A DNA stretch of 64,000 nt. It comes from Siphlonurus alternatus (lineage: Eukaryota; Arthropoda; Insecta; Ephemeroptera; Siphlonuridae). The notes below the pieces were generated by a model. It was not told the DNA's origin and searched no databases. It saw only the letters and a program-made list of their open reading frames with translations. Each line of letters opens with the position of its first letter. Within the stretch, counting starts at the first letter, position 1. Of the stretch, positions 32,072 through 43,763 are shown piece by piece. The stretch is taken from assembly GCA_949825025.1 (NCBI GenBank), contig OX463781.1:4071370-4135369 (forward strand), in the 5' to 3' direction. The position numbers and the translations under genes were made by a program.

Positions 32072-33407
32072 CTCGGTTCCAAATAGGAGATTAAAGGGAT
32101 ACAGTCCTGAGATTAAAAAGTAGGCAGTCACAGAGAGTTGCTTGAGTTGACAATCAACATTCGAATTATTTTTTCCGTGCGCGATGCATGAGCGGGACAG
32201 TGGCGTAGCCAGGTTGTGCCCAAGGGGGTTTTTCTTCAGGATAAAGATTGAGAACAGTTCACTGGGGGGTTTGGGGGGCATAGCCCCCCAATAGCTCACT
32301 GCAGGCGCGATTTTTTTTAAGGACACGCCCCCTTTTTAGGGTAAAAACATGAAAAAATACTATTATAATTATTGGAGACTAAAATATAATATAATATGGC
32401 CTGATGCAATTTTTTTAACATTTTATATTTTTTTCACCCCATTTTTCAATTTCTTTTCGATACGTGCGTAATAAATAAAGCTTTGAGCAAATTATTTTAA
32501 TTAAATCAAGTAATAATTCATGTAACCACTTTTATATTATTTTTATAGAATCAGTGTACGTATCATTTAATTGAATTTGATTTTTAAAATTTATTTACTA
32601 ATCCAAGTTCACATCATTAAGATATTGTAAAAGAAAATAAAAAAAGTGGATTGCTTTTCTTATTTTTGTTAAATTTTGTCTGCACCGCGTGGAGCAACTA
32701 ATTAAATGAATGTGCAGCACACGTGAGAGCGTAATAACTTTTACAATAGTAGTTATATGCATGCAGTTTGTAAGGGAAATAAAACATTTATTTATAAGTC
32801 ACACGTACTTTTTCTTGTTAAAATTAGAAACTAACTTATAATTTGTTTATTTTAAAGAAAAGACTACTTGATATCCCCTAAATTTCAATTATTTATTTTA
32901 CTTTTTTTTTTTCAAATTTCTATAATTTTTCCTTTTTTCTTCTTATATCCAGTCATAACTCGATCTTCATGGGTGGGGGGTTAAATCCCGAACCCCCTTC
33001 CCCCCCTCCCCCCCCCCCCCTTGGCTACGCCACTGGAGCGGGAGCTGCAAAGTAAGGATGCAGGTCCTTGATGACGTCAATGTGACGTCAAAAAACATGG
33101 CGGCGTATGTATGTTGTGCATTGTGTCGTCATTTTGACGTCATCAAGGACCTGCATCCTTACTTTGCAGCCCCCGCTCATGCAGCTGCATCGCGCATGTA
33201 AAAAAATATCTGAATGTTGATTGTCAACTCAAGCAATTCTCTGTGACTGTCAAATTTTTAATTTGAGGCCTGTATGTCTTTAAGGTTCAAGGCTTGGAGG
33301 GAGCGATCAATATACTGCGTATTATTGAAGGAAAAAAAAACTGCCCTCTTGCCTTTAAAGAGTTGGTATTATTAAAAATTAGCAGAAAATTCAAAGTAAT
33401 TAGAATC
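32072..33407. repeat. CRE-rich foldback element, copy 2, split by a hAT element
   Basis: The left arm (32090-32197: GAGTTGACAATCAACATTCG, GCGCGATGCATGAGCGGGA) is the inverse of the right arm (33170-33300: GCTCATGCAGCTGCATCGCG, TGTTGATTGTCAACTCAAGC). The inner hairpin GCAGGTCCTTGATGACGTCA encloses AACATGGCGGCGTATGTA. The right part matches 23930-24296. Confidence 0.75.
32198..33035. mobile_element. Non-autonomous hAT element with 8-bp target duplication
   Basis: 838 bp with 14-bp perfect inverted ends CAGTGGCGTAGCCA / TGGCTACGCCACTG, flanked by perfect GAGCGGGA at 32190-32197 and 33036-33043. Near the left end is GGGGGGCATAGCCCCCCAAT, then an ACACGCCCCCTTTTTAGGGT block that is also found in the element at 37285. 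No transposase frame. Confidence 0.93.
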
Positions 33408-33839
33408 GAATCTGAGAAACTAAATTTTTTATTTTAGTTCGTTATTCTCTCTCATGAATCTGTCACATGCATATTATATGTTTGTGCATTCTAAGTTCTG
33501 ATATACAGTACATGCATTACTTAAAATAGTTTAAACCATTAATACGTATATAGTATTATATATTATATAGTATGATTTTATTAGATATATATTACAAAAA
33601 TTTTTAAGTATATTATAACTTTAATTTAAAAATTGAAACCATAATAATTATTTTAATTCAAAATGCAACGAAAAAAAATAATTATTATAACAAAAAAATT
33701 TGATATATATTATGTATAAATGTATTTGGATGCTATCTAAAAATTTTCATAAAAACAGAGTTTTGTTTTATATGCGAAAATTGGTAGCAAAATTAAGTGA
33801 AAGGAAAAATTTATGTCAACATTTCTTTGTCAGGGAGTT

Positions 33840-34649
33840 TCAATAATCCAAATTATTATAATAATGTCCATTAGCTACATCATGGGTGGCATATATTTCA
33901 CCTACATATACACAGTTTGAACTTAACCGAGGCTGTGTGGTTATGGTACAATTATATTTACTTGCCCTGTAACGAAATACACAATAATTACCATTTTGTG
34001 TGTATTGCATTTGAAAAATAGTAATAAATACTGAAACAAAATTTGCTGGAACGGTGGGACCAAAATTTCTAACAGTATATACTTGATTTGAAAAGTGATT
34101 TGCTCCAGCTACTGAATTAACACAACTATTAGTACATACATGTTTCAACACAAATGCATTATTAGGACAACCAACCGTGTGTCTCGATGGCATACGTATT
34201 GCTATATTTGCGATATTTCTGCAACTAAAACTTTTTGATGAGATCATTCTTTTACTCCTTGACCCATCTTCAATACAAGGTACGCAATTATAATCAACTT
34301 TAAGTTCCATATAATAGGGGCTGTAATTATTAAATTGACCTCTGTTTGCAGTAAGACGACATGCATTTTTAGCATCACATTGGTTAGCAATCTGATTTTT
34401 AAAATCCCACGTGTACGCACCAAAAAGATATCCCCAATGAGTATAGAAATTTTTATACCAAGCTTTAGGGGTAAAAAACCAATTTTGTAAAGACGTTGCA
34501 TCAAAAGTCCATACAGCGCTGTTTACAGAAATAAGTTCATTTGGTTTACTGCAACTCAGTGTTTTAGCGTCGCCACCTTCATCAATGCTTAGCTGATATC
34601 CAAAAATGGATACTACAAGTGAACATAATAGAAAAAGTATAATTTTCAT
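33840..34649 (-). CDS. Secreted protein with rhamnose-binding (SUEL-type) lectin-like domain
   Basis: 269 residues, intronless, from ATG at 34649. The signal peptide is MKIILFLLCSLVVSIFG. Residues about 22-125 follow the SUEL/RBL lectin pattern: EGGDAKTLSCSKPNELISVN, AVWTFD, QCDAKNACRLTANRGQF and YYMELKVDYNC. The usual C-x4-ANR-F-x-D/N and the final Y-x-C are visible, though the spacing is stretched. The C-terminal half (about 126-269) has paired Cys (CRN, GCPN, VCTNSC, YCVF, YNC, NCVY) and no recognised domain. It is the only antisense gene in the cluster. It has no paralogue in the window and low-GC codons like its surroundings. Carbohydrate binding is the likely role, by family, but unproven. 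Confidence 0.75.
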   Translation of the reverse strand: MKIILFLLCSLVVSIFGYQLSIDEGGDAKTLSCSKPNELISVNSAVWTFDATSLQNWFFTPKAWYKNFYTHWGYLFGAYTWDFKNQIANQCDAKNACRLTANRGQFNNYSPYYMELKVDYNCVPCIEDGSRSKRMISSKSFSCRNIANIAIRMPSRHTVGCPNNAFVLKHVCTNSCVNSVAGANHFSNQVYTVRNFGPTVPANFVSVFITIFQMQYTQNGNYCVFRYRASKYNCTITTQPRLSSNCVYVGEIYATHDVANGHYYNNLDY

Positions 34650-34955
34650 TATTTAATAAAATAGAAATATCGAAATTTGTATAAATATTTTCTTCAAATC
34701 TTATATCCACAAACTAATGTATTTCTAAAAATATTGCATTTATAATGCAGTTCTAATTATTACTTCGATTGATTTGTGCAGCAGATAATTCTTATGTTGT
34801 CCGGGGTTGTTTCCAGTAGAAATCCTTTGACCAGCAGAATCGTGAACTGAAACACAGCACATTGTCAATTGATTAATTTAATTATAAACAATAAAGAAAA
34901 ATGAAATTGTTTTATTATATAAAATAAAAATAATTTGATTTTTTATACAATGTTA

Positions 34956-35255
34956 GCTTACTACAGCATATTCTGCTATTGGTGTAAGCTTAATTAACAT
35001 ACCATGTTCAAACTTAACAGCAAGAGGATACTAACAGTAAGATAGGGAAGGAGGCGGCTGTGGCCTTGTGTTTGGAACTGCCCCGGTATTTGCCTGGGAG
35101 TGTCGATGGGAAACCACAGATAACCATCGTCAATACAGACGGCACCAAAGTAAATTTTAGCACATCCCGATACAGTGTTCGACTTGAAAGCTGCAGCCAC
35201 CTGGTGCAAGCGCAATCGGGGACGCTCACAAACTGGCAGGCATGCAGTCGGGAGC
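34956..35255 (-). repeat. SINE family 2, minus strand
   Basis: The reverse complement reads GTGGTTTCCCATCGACACTC, CAAATACCGGGGCAGTTCC, GGCCACAGCCGCCTCCTT, CAGAATATGCTGTAGTAAGC, as in the copy at 51515-51690. Its core is shared with the 5S-type SINEs. The 5' part (CAGGTGGCTGCAGCTTTCAA, ACTGTATCGGGATGTGCTA) is seen only here. Confidence 0.75.
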
Positions 35256-35266
35256 GATTTGGAGGC

Positions 35267-35300
35267 TTTACCCCGAATTCGGCTTTGGGTGCCAACATCG
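35267..35300. repeat. End fragment of the ACCAAAACC foldback family
   Basis: GAATTCGGCTTTGGGTGCCA matches the right terminus of the large element at 41878-43604. Confidence 0.55.
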
Positions 35301-35479
35301 TATATATATAGTATCTAATATGTGAAATATTTAATGTTCTTATTTAGCTTTAAAAATGTCAGCTAGATAAATTTTCAACTAACGATATTTCAAAAAAATG
35401 TGTTAATGGTAATAAGCATCCACGCACCTGCCGATTTGGTCGCCATGTTTTAACTGAATGATATTTGTTTGCTGATTTG

Positions 35480-36102
35480 TTATTTCTGCTACAACCACTG
35501 CGCACGTTTTCTAACTTCGAATTAACAACAAATGAAAACATTAAAAAAATTGAGCAAATTGAAAAGAGAGCTCTTAAATTCATTTATAGAAATAATGTTC
35601 CTGTTGGAAGAAGAAATATTGTTCCAATCAGAGATCAATTTAATGTCATTGATTTGTTATTCTTTGAGAAGTGTCAGTCAGGTCGCACAGATCTGAACAT
35701 TACAAATGATGTTTTACATGAGTGGCCCATTAGAGGCCAAGAAGGAGCAGTACTTTTTATTCCTCCCAAGTCTAGAATAAATTTGTATAAAAATGGCTTT
35801 GTGTGCAGAACTGTGTCTGAATGGAATAAGCTCCCTGCTCACGTAAAATTGATGTCTGGTAAACAATTCTCCAGTGCAGTTAAGCTGAACTTTATGTCTG
35901 GGAAGTCTAGTTGATTGTAGGCTATGTGTTGACGTTTAGCTCTGGTTGCTAACAAAATATATTAAAATTTCAGGATATAACTACCACTTACGCTTTTGTA
36001 TGTTATCCACACCCTTGTATGCTTTGTATATATATATATATATATATATATTTTATATTTTCTTTGGGTGAAATAAATAAATAAAATAAATAAATAAATT
36101 AA
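35480..36102 (+). mobile_element. 5'-truncated non-LTR retrotransposon
   Basis: The last about 130 codons of a reverse transcriptase ORF remain, ending at a stop at 35914: IEQIEKRALKFIYRNN, LLFFEKCQSGR and RTVSEWNKLPAHVK, typical of CR1/Jockey-like C-termini. A 3' UTR with a (TA)n run at 36027 follows, then a tail of AATAAATAAATAAA repeats to 36102. It is not the same lineage as the element at 10485, which ends in (ATT)n. Confidence 0.8.
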
Positions 36103-36470
36103 GAAAAACTATAAGAACCGTGAAATTCTTTAAAATCTAATTAAAATAAACTAAGGCTAATAATAAAAATTTCAAAGCATGCAGTTAACATAAAAGGCTA
36201 GTACCAAATTTGTAATTTAAACTTTCAAACATAACAAAACAAACTTCCAAACAAAAAAGGCATTCATGCCTTAACTCTCGCCATGTAAAGACGTTTATAA
36301 TGACTAATTCAGGGAGTTAACATTTTGCGATTGAAAAATTGCTGCGTATGGGATATTACATTCTCCCAATCATTTTTTGGCAGAACAAAGGGTCGGTTAT
36401 AATGGATGTTCACCATTAATATTATATTGCGTTAATCTTTATAATATATCCCAATGTTTTTGCAAAAGTA
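36103..36470. other. AT-rich intergenic DNA, no gene seen
   Basis: No coding frame or recognised repeat. Confidence 0.5.
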
Positions 36471-36813
36471 CAACTAGCTTGCATGAAATTTTTTTGTTAC
36501 AGAAATAAATAGAGGGTACCAAATTATGCTACTATGATATTTTTTCATATTTTTTTTTTGTTTTTTTAGTCCCAGAACTATTTTTAAATAATTATTGAAA
36601 GTGCAGTCACGCCCCCTAGAGGTGTCAATGGGCGTCTTGACCCAATCCTTTTTATTAAGGATCCAGGGGTGCCAAATTAAATTACAGAACTTCTAAATTT
36701 TAATAATTATTTAAAAATAGTGCTGGGTATCAAAAAAATCTGACAAAAAATCAGAGTAGCAAACTTGGTACCCTCTTTTTATTTCTGTAATAAAAATTTC
36801 TTGCAGGTTGTCC
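36471..36813. repeat. MITE, A-type of the modular superfamily
   Basis: CAACTAGCTTGCATGAAATT left and TTTCTTGCAGGTTGTCC right, with AATAGAGGGTACCAAATTAT subterminal and CACGCCCCCTAGAGGTGTCA in the centre. Confidence 0.8.
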
Positions 36814-37248
36814 AAATGTGTCCAGAAAGTGGCAGGAGTACTCACCAATAATGTGAAGAGATCTCTGCTTGACGTCTCCAAGATATTGTGTGCTCCTCCA
36901 AATTTAAGGATCGTTTTATACTCGTTACCCCTCTCATGTATTCGCGAGTTTTTCCACCCCACCCTTGTCCATTACATATAATAATGTAATGGTATTACGT
37001 TTAACTCGGCAATATACAGATTTCAAGTGTTGTATGAAATGGAAATAATATTACATAATAAGTGACAAAATTGTGATAAGGGAAAGGCTGGAGCTCTATA
37101 AAAAAGATTTTGTATTTTGACGAAATACAAAAAAAAAAAAAAAAAAAAATCTGCAATGTATTAAAATAAAAATAAAATGACACTCAAAGCATTTGATCTA
37201 GTTGGCAAATATCACGCAATTTGCATGCAATAAAGCAATGATTCTTGG

Positions 37249-37284
<36 letters not shown>

Positions 37285-37287
<3 letters not shown>

Positions 37288-39562
37288 GGGCGGCTCGTGC
37301 CCCTTTTCCGTGGGGGTGCTGCCTGACATGGGACCCGCAGAACACCATGGGGGGGTTTGGGGGGCGGAGCCCCCCAATGGCCCGCCGCAGGCGCGATTTT
37401 TTTTAAGGACACGCCCCTTTTTTAGGGTAAAATTATGACAAAATCATATAATAATGCTCTCAACAACGAAGCAGAAATTATCTAAAATCAAAAAATGCAT
37501 GCATTTTATTTATAATTTGTTATGACATGCACTTATGCGAGCCCTTTTGAAATCGTGATTGAATGTTTCAAACTTAATATAATATCCAATTTTTAATTAT
37601 TTTTTTTTAATTCATAAGTCCTTTCACGTGGTAAGAAACATATATTTATATAAAAATAAATATTGTTTTAAGCCCTTTTTTTTAAATAATAGTGTCATTC
37701 AAACTGCATTCAAACTGCATTGTTAATATGAAACCTGAATGTCTGGTATAATTTTTACGCAATGTATATAATGAACATCAAATAAATCGATCATGGTATA
37801 TACAATATGTACAAAATTAGGCAACAACCAGAATCTAATATAAATTTTTAAAGACAAAATTTAATAAAAAAATAAAAAATGAAATTTATATAAGAAAAAA
37901 TTGCATTATTAAACATTATTTCAATATTATTAGTATTTATTTAATTGAGAAAAAAATAATCATAATCCTGTTAAGGTAGAGATAACACGGATCAGCTGAC
38001 CTAATGCTAAAAAAATCTCAGTCATGAAAATTACGAAAAAAAAAATAATAAAATGTTCTCCTCTACATCGCCTATCAGGTATCCGGCATTTTCGGTGTAA
38101 GACATTTCGGTGTAAGGAATGTTCGGTGTAAGCGTTCGGTGTACGGAACTTTCGGTGTAAAGAGATCTTGGTGAAGGGAAGATTCGGTGCAAGGAATTTT
38201 CAGCGTAAGGAAAATTAGGTGCAACGTTAATAAAACTGTTAAATATAAAATAATGTAATTGTTTTTCAATTTATTAATACTTTTTCTATTTGAGGTCAGA
38301 ATTAGAAGAACTAGAAGAACTTATGCTATATATATATCAATAGTCAGTACATGTTGTCAATATACACCGAACGCTTACACCGAACATTCCTTACACCGAA
38401 ATGTCTTACACCGAAAATTCCTAGAATCCCTCTCGAGCGGTATAACAGATCAAAGATCCCAATTTTTTTATTATTGTTTTATTTTTTTTTTTAGCCATGC
38501 AATATTTCTTTGATTACTATCGCATATTTGCTGCTAAATAATGTACTGCCGGTACACGCAAACCCGGGAAAATAAGCTATATATTTTTCTCATCCTGGAG
38601 CAGTGTAGTTAACGACGTTTTCTTATATTTTGTATACTCGTACATTGCACTTTTACAACTTGTTTTTGTTTTATTGTTTTATTTTTAATTATGTTTGAAT
38701 TTTCACATTAATGGTATAAAATGCTGTAGTCAATAATTAATAAATAAATAGCTCCCATGTATAATATATCAACTTGTTCCTGGTAAACTTATAATTTATA
38801 ATAAAATACATGGGCGCGATTCACGAACGAATTAAGTTATCCAGATTTCTCACTTAATTAATTCGATCGACGTTTAGTGCCATCGAGTTAGACTGGCGCT
38901 AACTGCGTGGTTAGTAAGAAACCTGTTGTTGTCGTTGTTCGAACGTGAGATCTCACGATTGTTTACATGCATGCACCACTTAATTTTCAAAAGACAAAAG
39001 TGTTGGTTCTTTTGGGACAGTCATATTTTTATTAAAGTAAAATAAAAGTGCTGGTCTTCATTCCTCAGATGCTTCAATATATTTAGTCAATCTTTGTTAG
39101 AATGTTCACTGATGAATGTAATTAAAATTTTGTTAATCTGCTCAATGAAACCATATTACAGGAAAGGTCTTCGAAGTGTTGTTCAAAATTATTCCCGCAT
39201 GTCAAATACCACAAGCTCATTGGTTCTGTTGAACCAATGAGCTTGCGGGTACTGCCGATCGCACAGTCCCCGATCGCTCCAAAATCACACGGCTTGAGTG
39301 GGAGTTGAAGAGGAGAAAAATGAGGGTGGGAACACTGCTTTGGGCTACTGCTAGTAGTGGCAGTACCTTCCGCTGGGCAGCGCTGAGGGAATAAATTTAC
39401 GCGGCAGCGGCAAAAATTTCATGATTTTAAATGTTAGAACTGATAAAAATTTGCTGGAAAGTTCAGAAAAATTATAGGATTATTTGATATTTCTAATTGT
39501 GTGTTTGTTCCCAAAATTTCTGGGGGGGCTGCAGTACCGCAGTACTATAGTACGAGCCGCCC

Positions 39563-39565
<3 letters not shown>
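37285..39565. mobile_element. Non-autonomous hAT-like element inside a (TA)n microsatellite
   Basis: 2281 bp with ends CAGGGGCGGCTCGT / ACGAGCCGCCCCTG and (TA)n on both sides, which hides the target duplication. Near the left end, GGGGGGCGGAGCCCCCCAAT and ACACGCCCCTTTTTTAGGGT resemble the hAT element at 32198. No transposase is left; other elements are inserted inside. Confidence 0.82.
37972..38421. repeat. Iteron element with TTCGGTGTAAG repeats, plus TTAA-MITE remnant
   Basis: 37972-38085 is a left half of the TTAA MITE family (GGTAGAGATAACACGGATCA, TGTTCTCCTCTACATCGCCT). It is cut by a foldback whose left arm has at least five TTCGGTGTAAG-like units (38091-38210) and whose right arm has four inverted CTTACACCGAA units (38362-38421). 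Confidence 0.7.
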
Positions 39566-39650
<85 letters not shown>

Positions 39651-39656
39651 GCTATT

Positions 39657-39872
39657 AAGGTAGAGATAACGCCAATCAGCTGTTCGCCGTAGTCCCCTTT
39701 AATTAACATGTAAACCTTAGCAAGTTCACAAAAATTCAGTCAATTTCTTGAGAGGCCTAAAAGCCATAGAAAAAGTTTAAAAACAATTTAACGAGCCGAT
39801 TTTTTTTAATTATGTTTTTAGTTGTTCACATCAGCTGTTCGTCAAACAGCTGATCGGCGTTATCTCTACCTT
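39657..39872. repeat. TTAA-flanked MITE
   Basis: The left end GGTAGAGATAACGCCAATCA and the right end GATCGGCGTTATCTCTACC are inverted, with TTAA/TTAAGG at both edges. Arms include CAGCTGTTCG repeated. Same family as 19284 and 37972. Confidence 0.75.
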
Positions 39873-40152
39873 AAGGATGCAACCACCAATTGTGAAAGGT
39901 TTGCCGTTTGGCGGTGCCTTAGATGGAAATCATGAACATCTGATTCGTAATACATTGCAGCAAGTGCAGACAATATTTTTCAATTATATAGGAATTTAAT
40001 TTTAAAACGTTAATTTTTTATATCCTAAATTTCTATATGAACAATTCTTCATCATTTTTTATTCAACATAATCATTTAAATATTATAGTTTTTAAAAGCT
40101 TAATTTATATAATTTCAATAATAATGATCACACATTATATCTGAGAATCAAA

Positions 40153-40867
40153 ACTGTACAGTCAAATTTTTTGTATATTCGTGCCGGAAGTGAGAAGTTT
40201 CTGGTCGTCTTGTTCATGCCCGAGTCTTGAAATTTTTGCAGACATGTTAGTTACGAACCTGTAGACAAAATTTCAAAATGTAAATTCGAATAGCAAGATC
40301 GTAAACAGTGATGCAACGCTTTACGAAACTTCGCGCGAAATTTCACTAGTTTCGCGAATATTCGCGAAGATTCGCAAGCCAATTTTCGCGTGAAACTTCG
40401 CGAAATTGATATATATGAATTTCTTGCTCTACTTTTTCGAATCGCATTTAATGAATACGCCGTTTTCTTCCTAATTTTGCTTTAATGACAGGTTTAATTG
40501 CATAAATGAATTAAAAAATGGTTCAATTTAATTTATTAAGATGTAAAAAAAATATTTCTTTTTTATTAATTTTAAAAATTACTTTAAATTATTTTTAAAA
40601 TCCTTAAACACATTCGAGGATAGACAGGTCATGAAAGGGGCCATTTAATCTTGTTTTCTTAATTTTTTGATGAATATATGAAAAATCACATTGCGACCGT
40701 CATTTTTTAAATTTCGCGAATTTTTCGCGAAGTTTCGCGAATATTCGCGCGAAAGTTTTGCGAAAGTTTCGCGCACCATGTTTCGCGCAAAGTATTGCAT
40801 CTCTGATCGGAAACCTCTCACTTTCGGGTACTTCCGGCGGGAATTTTAAATTAATTTAACTGGACGC
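40153..40867. repeat. Foldback element split by a hAT element
   Basis: The left arm (GTCAAATTTTTTGTATATTC, GTGCCGGAAGTGAGAAGTTT) and right arm (GGAAACCTCTCACTTTCGGG, TACTTCCGGCGGGAATTTTA) are imperfect inverted copies. Confidence 0.6.
40306..40805. mobile_element. Non-autonomous hAT-like element rich in TTTCGCGAA motifs
   Basis: 500 bp, ends CAGTGATGCAA / TTGCATCTCTG, flanked by ATCGTAAA (40298-40305) and ATCGGAAA (40806-40813), an 8-bp duplication with one mismatch. The interior is studded with TTTCGCGAA and ATTCGCGAA palindromes near both ends. Confidence 0.78.
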
Positions 40868-40944
40868 TTTACTTATATTCTGTGATCTATTGAGACCTTT
40901 TCCTGGTATTTTAAGTAACAAATAATATTTTGAAAATTAAATTT

Positions 40945-41230
40945 AGGATTATCCCACTTGTAACACGAGTTGAAATAAATTTCAACTTTTCTTCGCTATT
41001 AATCTCACCTCTCGTCTTTTTTCTTCTTATTTTGCACCATTTTAGAGGAAAAAAGATGAGAAAAGACGGAATTACGTCTTTTTTTTCCTTCTTGCACATA
41101 AAATGTTAGAAATCTTGTCTTGATTTTATCCTCACTTTGAACATAGAGGAAATAAGATGTGTTTTAGAGGTAAAAATATTGGGTTTAGACGTGTAAAGGA
41201 TGAGTTGAAGACGTAATTTTTCCACTAGGG
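40945..41230 (+). repeat. Repeat of the TTGAAGACGTAATTTTT family, undisturbed copy
   Basis: GAGTTGAAATAAATTTCAAC left, AAATGTTAGAAATCTTGTCT in the middle, GATGAGTTGAAGACGTAATT right. It shows the empty state of the site that is occupied by foldback MITEs in the copies at 25552 and 58470. Confidence 0.7.
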
Positions 41231-41808
41231 AAATTTGTTGCGGTTAGCAAATATATTGTATAGAGAGCAAGTCGTTGCAACTATAAAGAAAAATGTTCAT
41301 AATAAATTGTAATACAAAATTACCAATTATGTTGAAAGTCACTATCAATGTTAATATAGCAAAATGGTTTAAAAAAAAATAATGTTGCAAAATTAACGCT
41401 CATCTGTGGAGCTTTATGACATTTGGCAAATATTTTGCAACCATTTATAAACCACATACAATTATGTAATCCAGATTGGAGTCGGCGAATCAGATGACCC
41501 ACGAGTTGTATTATGGTGACGCAACTATTTTACTGTAATGTTTCTTGTCAGGTCATTAAAGTTCACGATGATTGTAAAATGTCATAGGGTATGCTTCTGA
41601 TTCAATTTTTGAGGTCTTAATTCGTACTGTAAAGAGTTACGTACACGTATCTTTCCTTAATCATGGTTGATCTTAAATTATTTTGTCTCATGAGATCAAG
41701 TTTTAAGACATGTATGTAATAGTATAATATATTAAGTTGCATTAGACTGTCAATCTTAAGAATTGGTTTTAATTAGTTTCCATTAATATAAAAGTTTTTA
41801 AATAATAA
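41231..41808. other. AT-rich intergenic DNA, no gene seen
   Basis: No coding frame or repeat recognised before the TA microsatellite at 41809-41872. Confidence 0.5.

Positions 41809-41872
<64 letters not shown>
41809..41872. repeat. (TA)n microsatellite
   Basis: About 64 bp of uninterrupted TA. Confidence 0.95.
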
Positions 41873-41874
<2 letters not shown>

Positions 41875-41877
41875 GTT

Positions 41878-43604
41878 AGCGCCCAAAGCCGAATTCGGAC
41901 AATGTCCAAAAAAAGTGACCAAACCTAGTTGTGCTTTTTGCATTTTAACCAAAACCCAAAATGAACAAATATTTCGGGTTTTGGTCATTTAAATTTGATC
42001 ACAACTAGTTCTGGTCAAATCATAAAAACCAAAACCCGTAGAGAGGGAGCTCGTCGGCTTTTGGTCAAACAAAATTAACCATATCTAGTTGTGGTTAAAT
42101 CAGAAAAACCAAAACCCGATGTGAACTTTATTTCGGCTTTTGGTCACTTTTTCACATGTTTAACCAAAACTAGATTTGGCCATTTCATTAATGCGATGAA
42201 AAAATATTCGTACGTGCTTTATTAAATATAACAATCAACACTTAATTTATATCAAAGTATGATTTATTTTATGCCAAAATGTGCATCATAGTAAAAAAAT
42301 AATAGTTTATAATAAGACGCTATATATATATTTTATTATTATATTATATTATATTATATTATATTATATTATATTATATTATATTATATTATATTATATT
42401 ATATTATATTATATTATATTATATTATATTATATTATATTATATTATATTATATTATATTATATTATATTATATTATATTATATATTATTATATATATTA
42501 TATATAATAATATAATATTATTATTAATATTATTATAGGGATGCCTTACTTGGTCTGTGCCAACTTGACACCACTCTCATTTTCAGAGCTTCTCACCTCA
42601 ATGAATCCATACTAAGGAACTAAGCACCGCATTTGAAAGTATAAACTAATGAGTTAAACTACTTCTTCAATTATTATTTTTGACAATGTTTTTGGTGACA
42701 CAGTTCTGAGAAATAAACATTACATATTACAAAGGTTATTCCTTATCCTTTCTATGATACACGCAGATACAGTATAACGATAAGGACTTAACTGAGTAGA
42801 GTCTGATGTGCACCTTGAAATATGGTGTGTGGTTCAATAATTTGGTGGAGAAATGCAGCTCTAATATAATTATACAAAATCTTCTACTCGCAATGGTTTA
42901 TAATGTCTGTCGCCTGATGCAGCCTTTTTCATTGTTAAATACCGGACGACGTATAGTGTTTGATTTTGCCACCAGAGCAGAGAACGGCATTGTTGGCGCT
43001 TGTTAACCGTTTTAACTTCATAATTAACGGTCATTTTCCATAAATTAACATGTAAATCAACAACCGTCCCATGTTTTTCCTTTCACGCGACAGACATTAC
43101 ACAACAATACTGCATGTGTTTACTATATAACAACGAGCAGAAGACTTTGTAAAATATGATACGGTTAGAAACTTTTAAAGGTATGTACGTATTTTATTAA
43201 TTTTAAAATTAATATTTTTTACACCTCATTATTATGTCACTGTTATATATTAGCCGTTATAGGATTCCGATAAACGTTGGCATAACATAAAGTAAGTTTT
43301 GATATAAATTTTGTTAAACATGTGAAAAAGTGACCAAAAGCCGAAATAAGGCTCACATCGGGTTTTGGTTTTTCTGATTTAACCACAACTATATAGATGT
43401 GGTAAATTTTGTTTGACCAAAAGCCATCGAGCTCTCTCTCAACGGGTTTTGTTTTTTTATGATTTGACCAGAACTAGTTGTGATCAAATTTAAATGACCA
43501 AAAGCCGAAATATTTGTTCATTTCGGGTTTTGGTCAAAATGCAAAAACCACATCTAGGTTTGGTCACTTTTTTTGGACATTGTCCGAATTCGGCTTTGGG
43601 TGCT
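41878..43604. repeat. Large foldback element with ACCAAAACCC / GGCTTTTGGTC repeats
   Basis: Inverted arms of roughly 290 bp (41878-42170 and 43318-43604), ends AGCGCCCAAAGCCGAATTCG / CGAATTCGGCTTTGGGTGCT, and TA-rich flanks. The arms contain regularly spaced AACCAAAACCCGA and CGGCTTTTGGTCA motifs. The centre includes an (ATATT)n run and no coding frame with known motifs. Confidence 0.78.
42337..42482. repeat. (ATATT)n microsatellite
   Basis: About 146 bp of TTATA pentamers inside the large foldback element. Confidence 0.96.
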
Positions 43605-43763
43605 ATTTATATATATATATATCAGTGTATAATACTGATTAGATGCAGTCAAACCACTCAAGGCTTGCATAATATATTATTAATTAAACAAATAGAAAAT
43701 ACAAAAGATCCGATTATACACTTTAGCTTCATATAATAACAATATTGCCATATTTTCAGAAAA

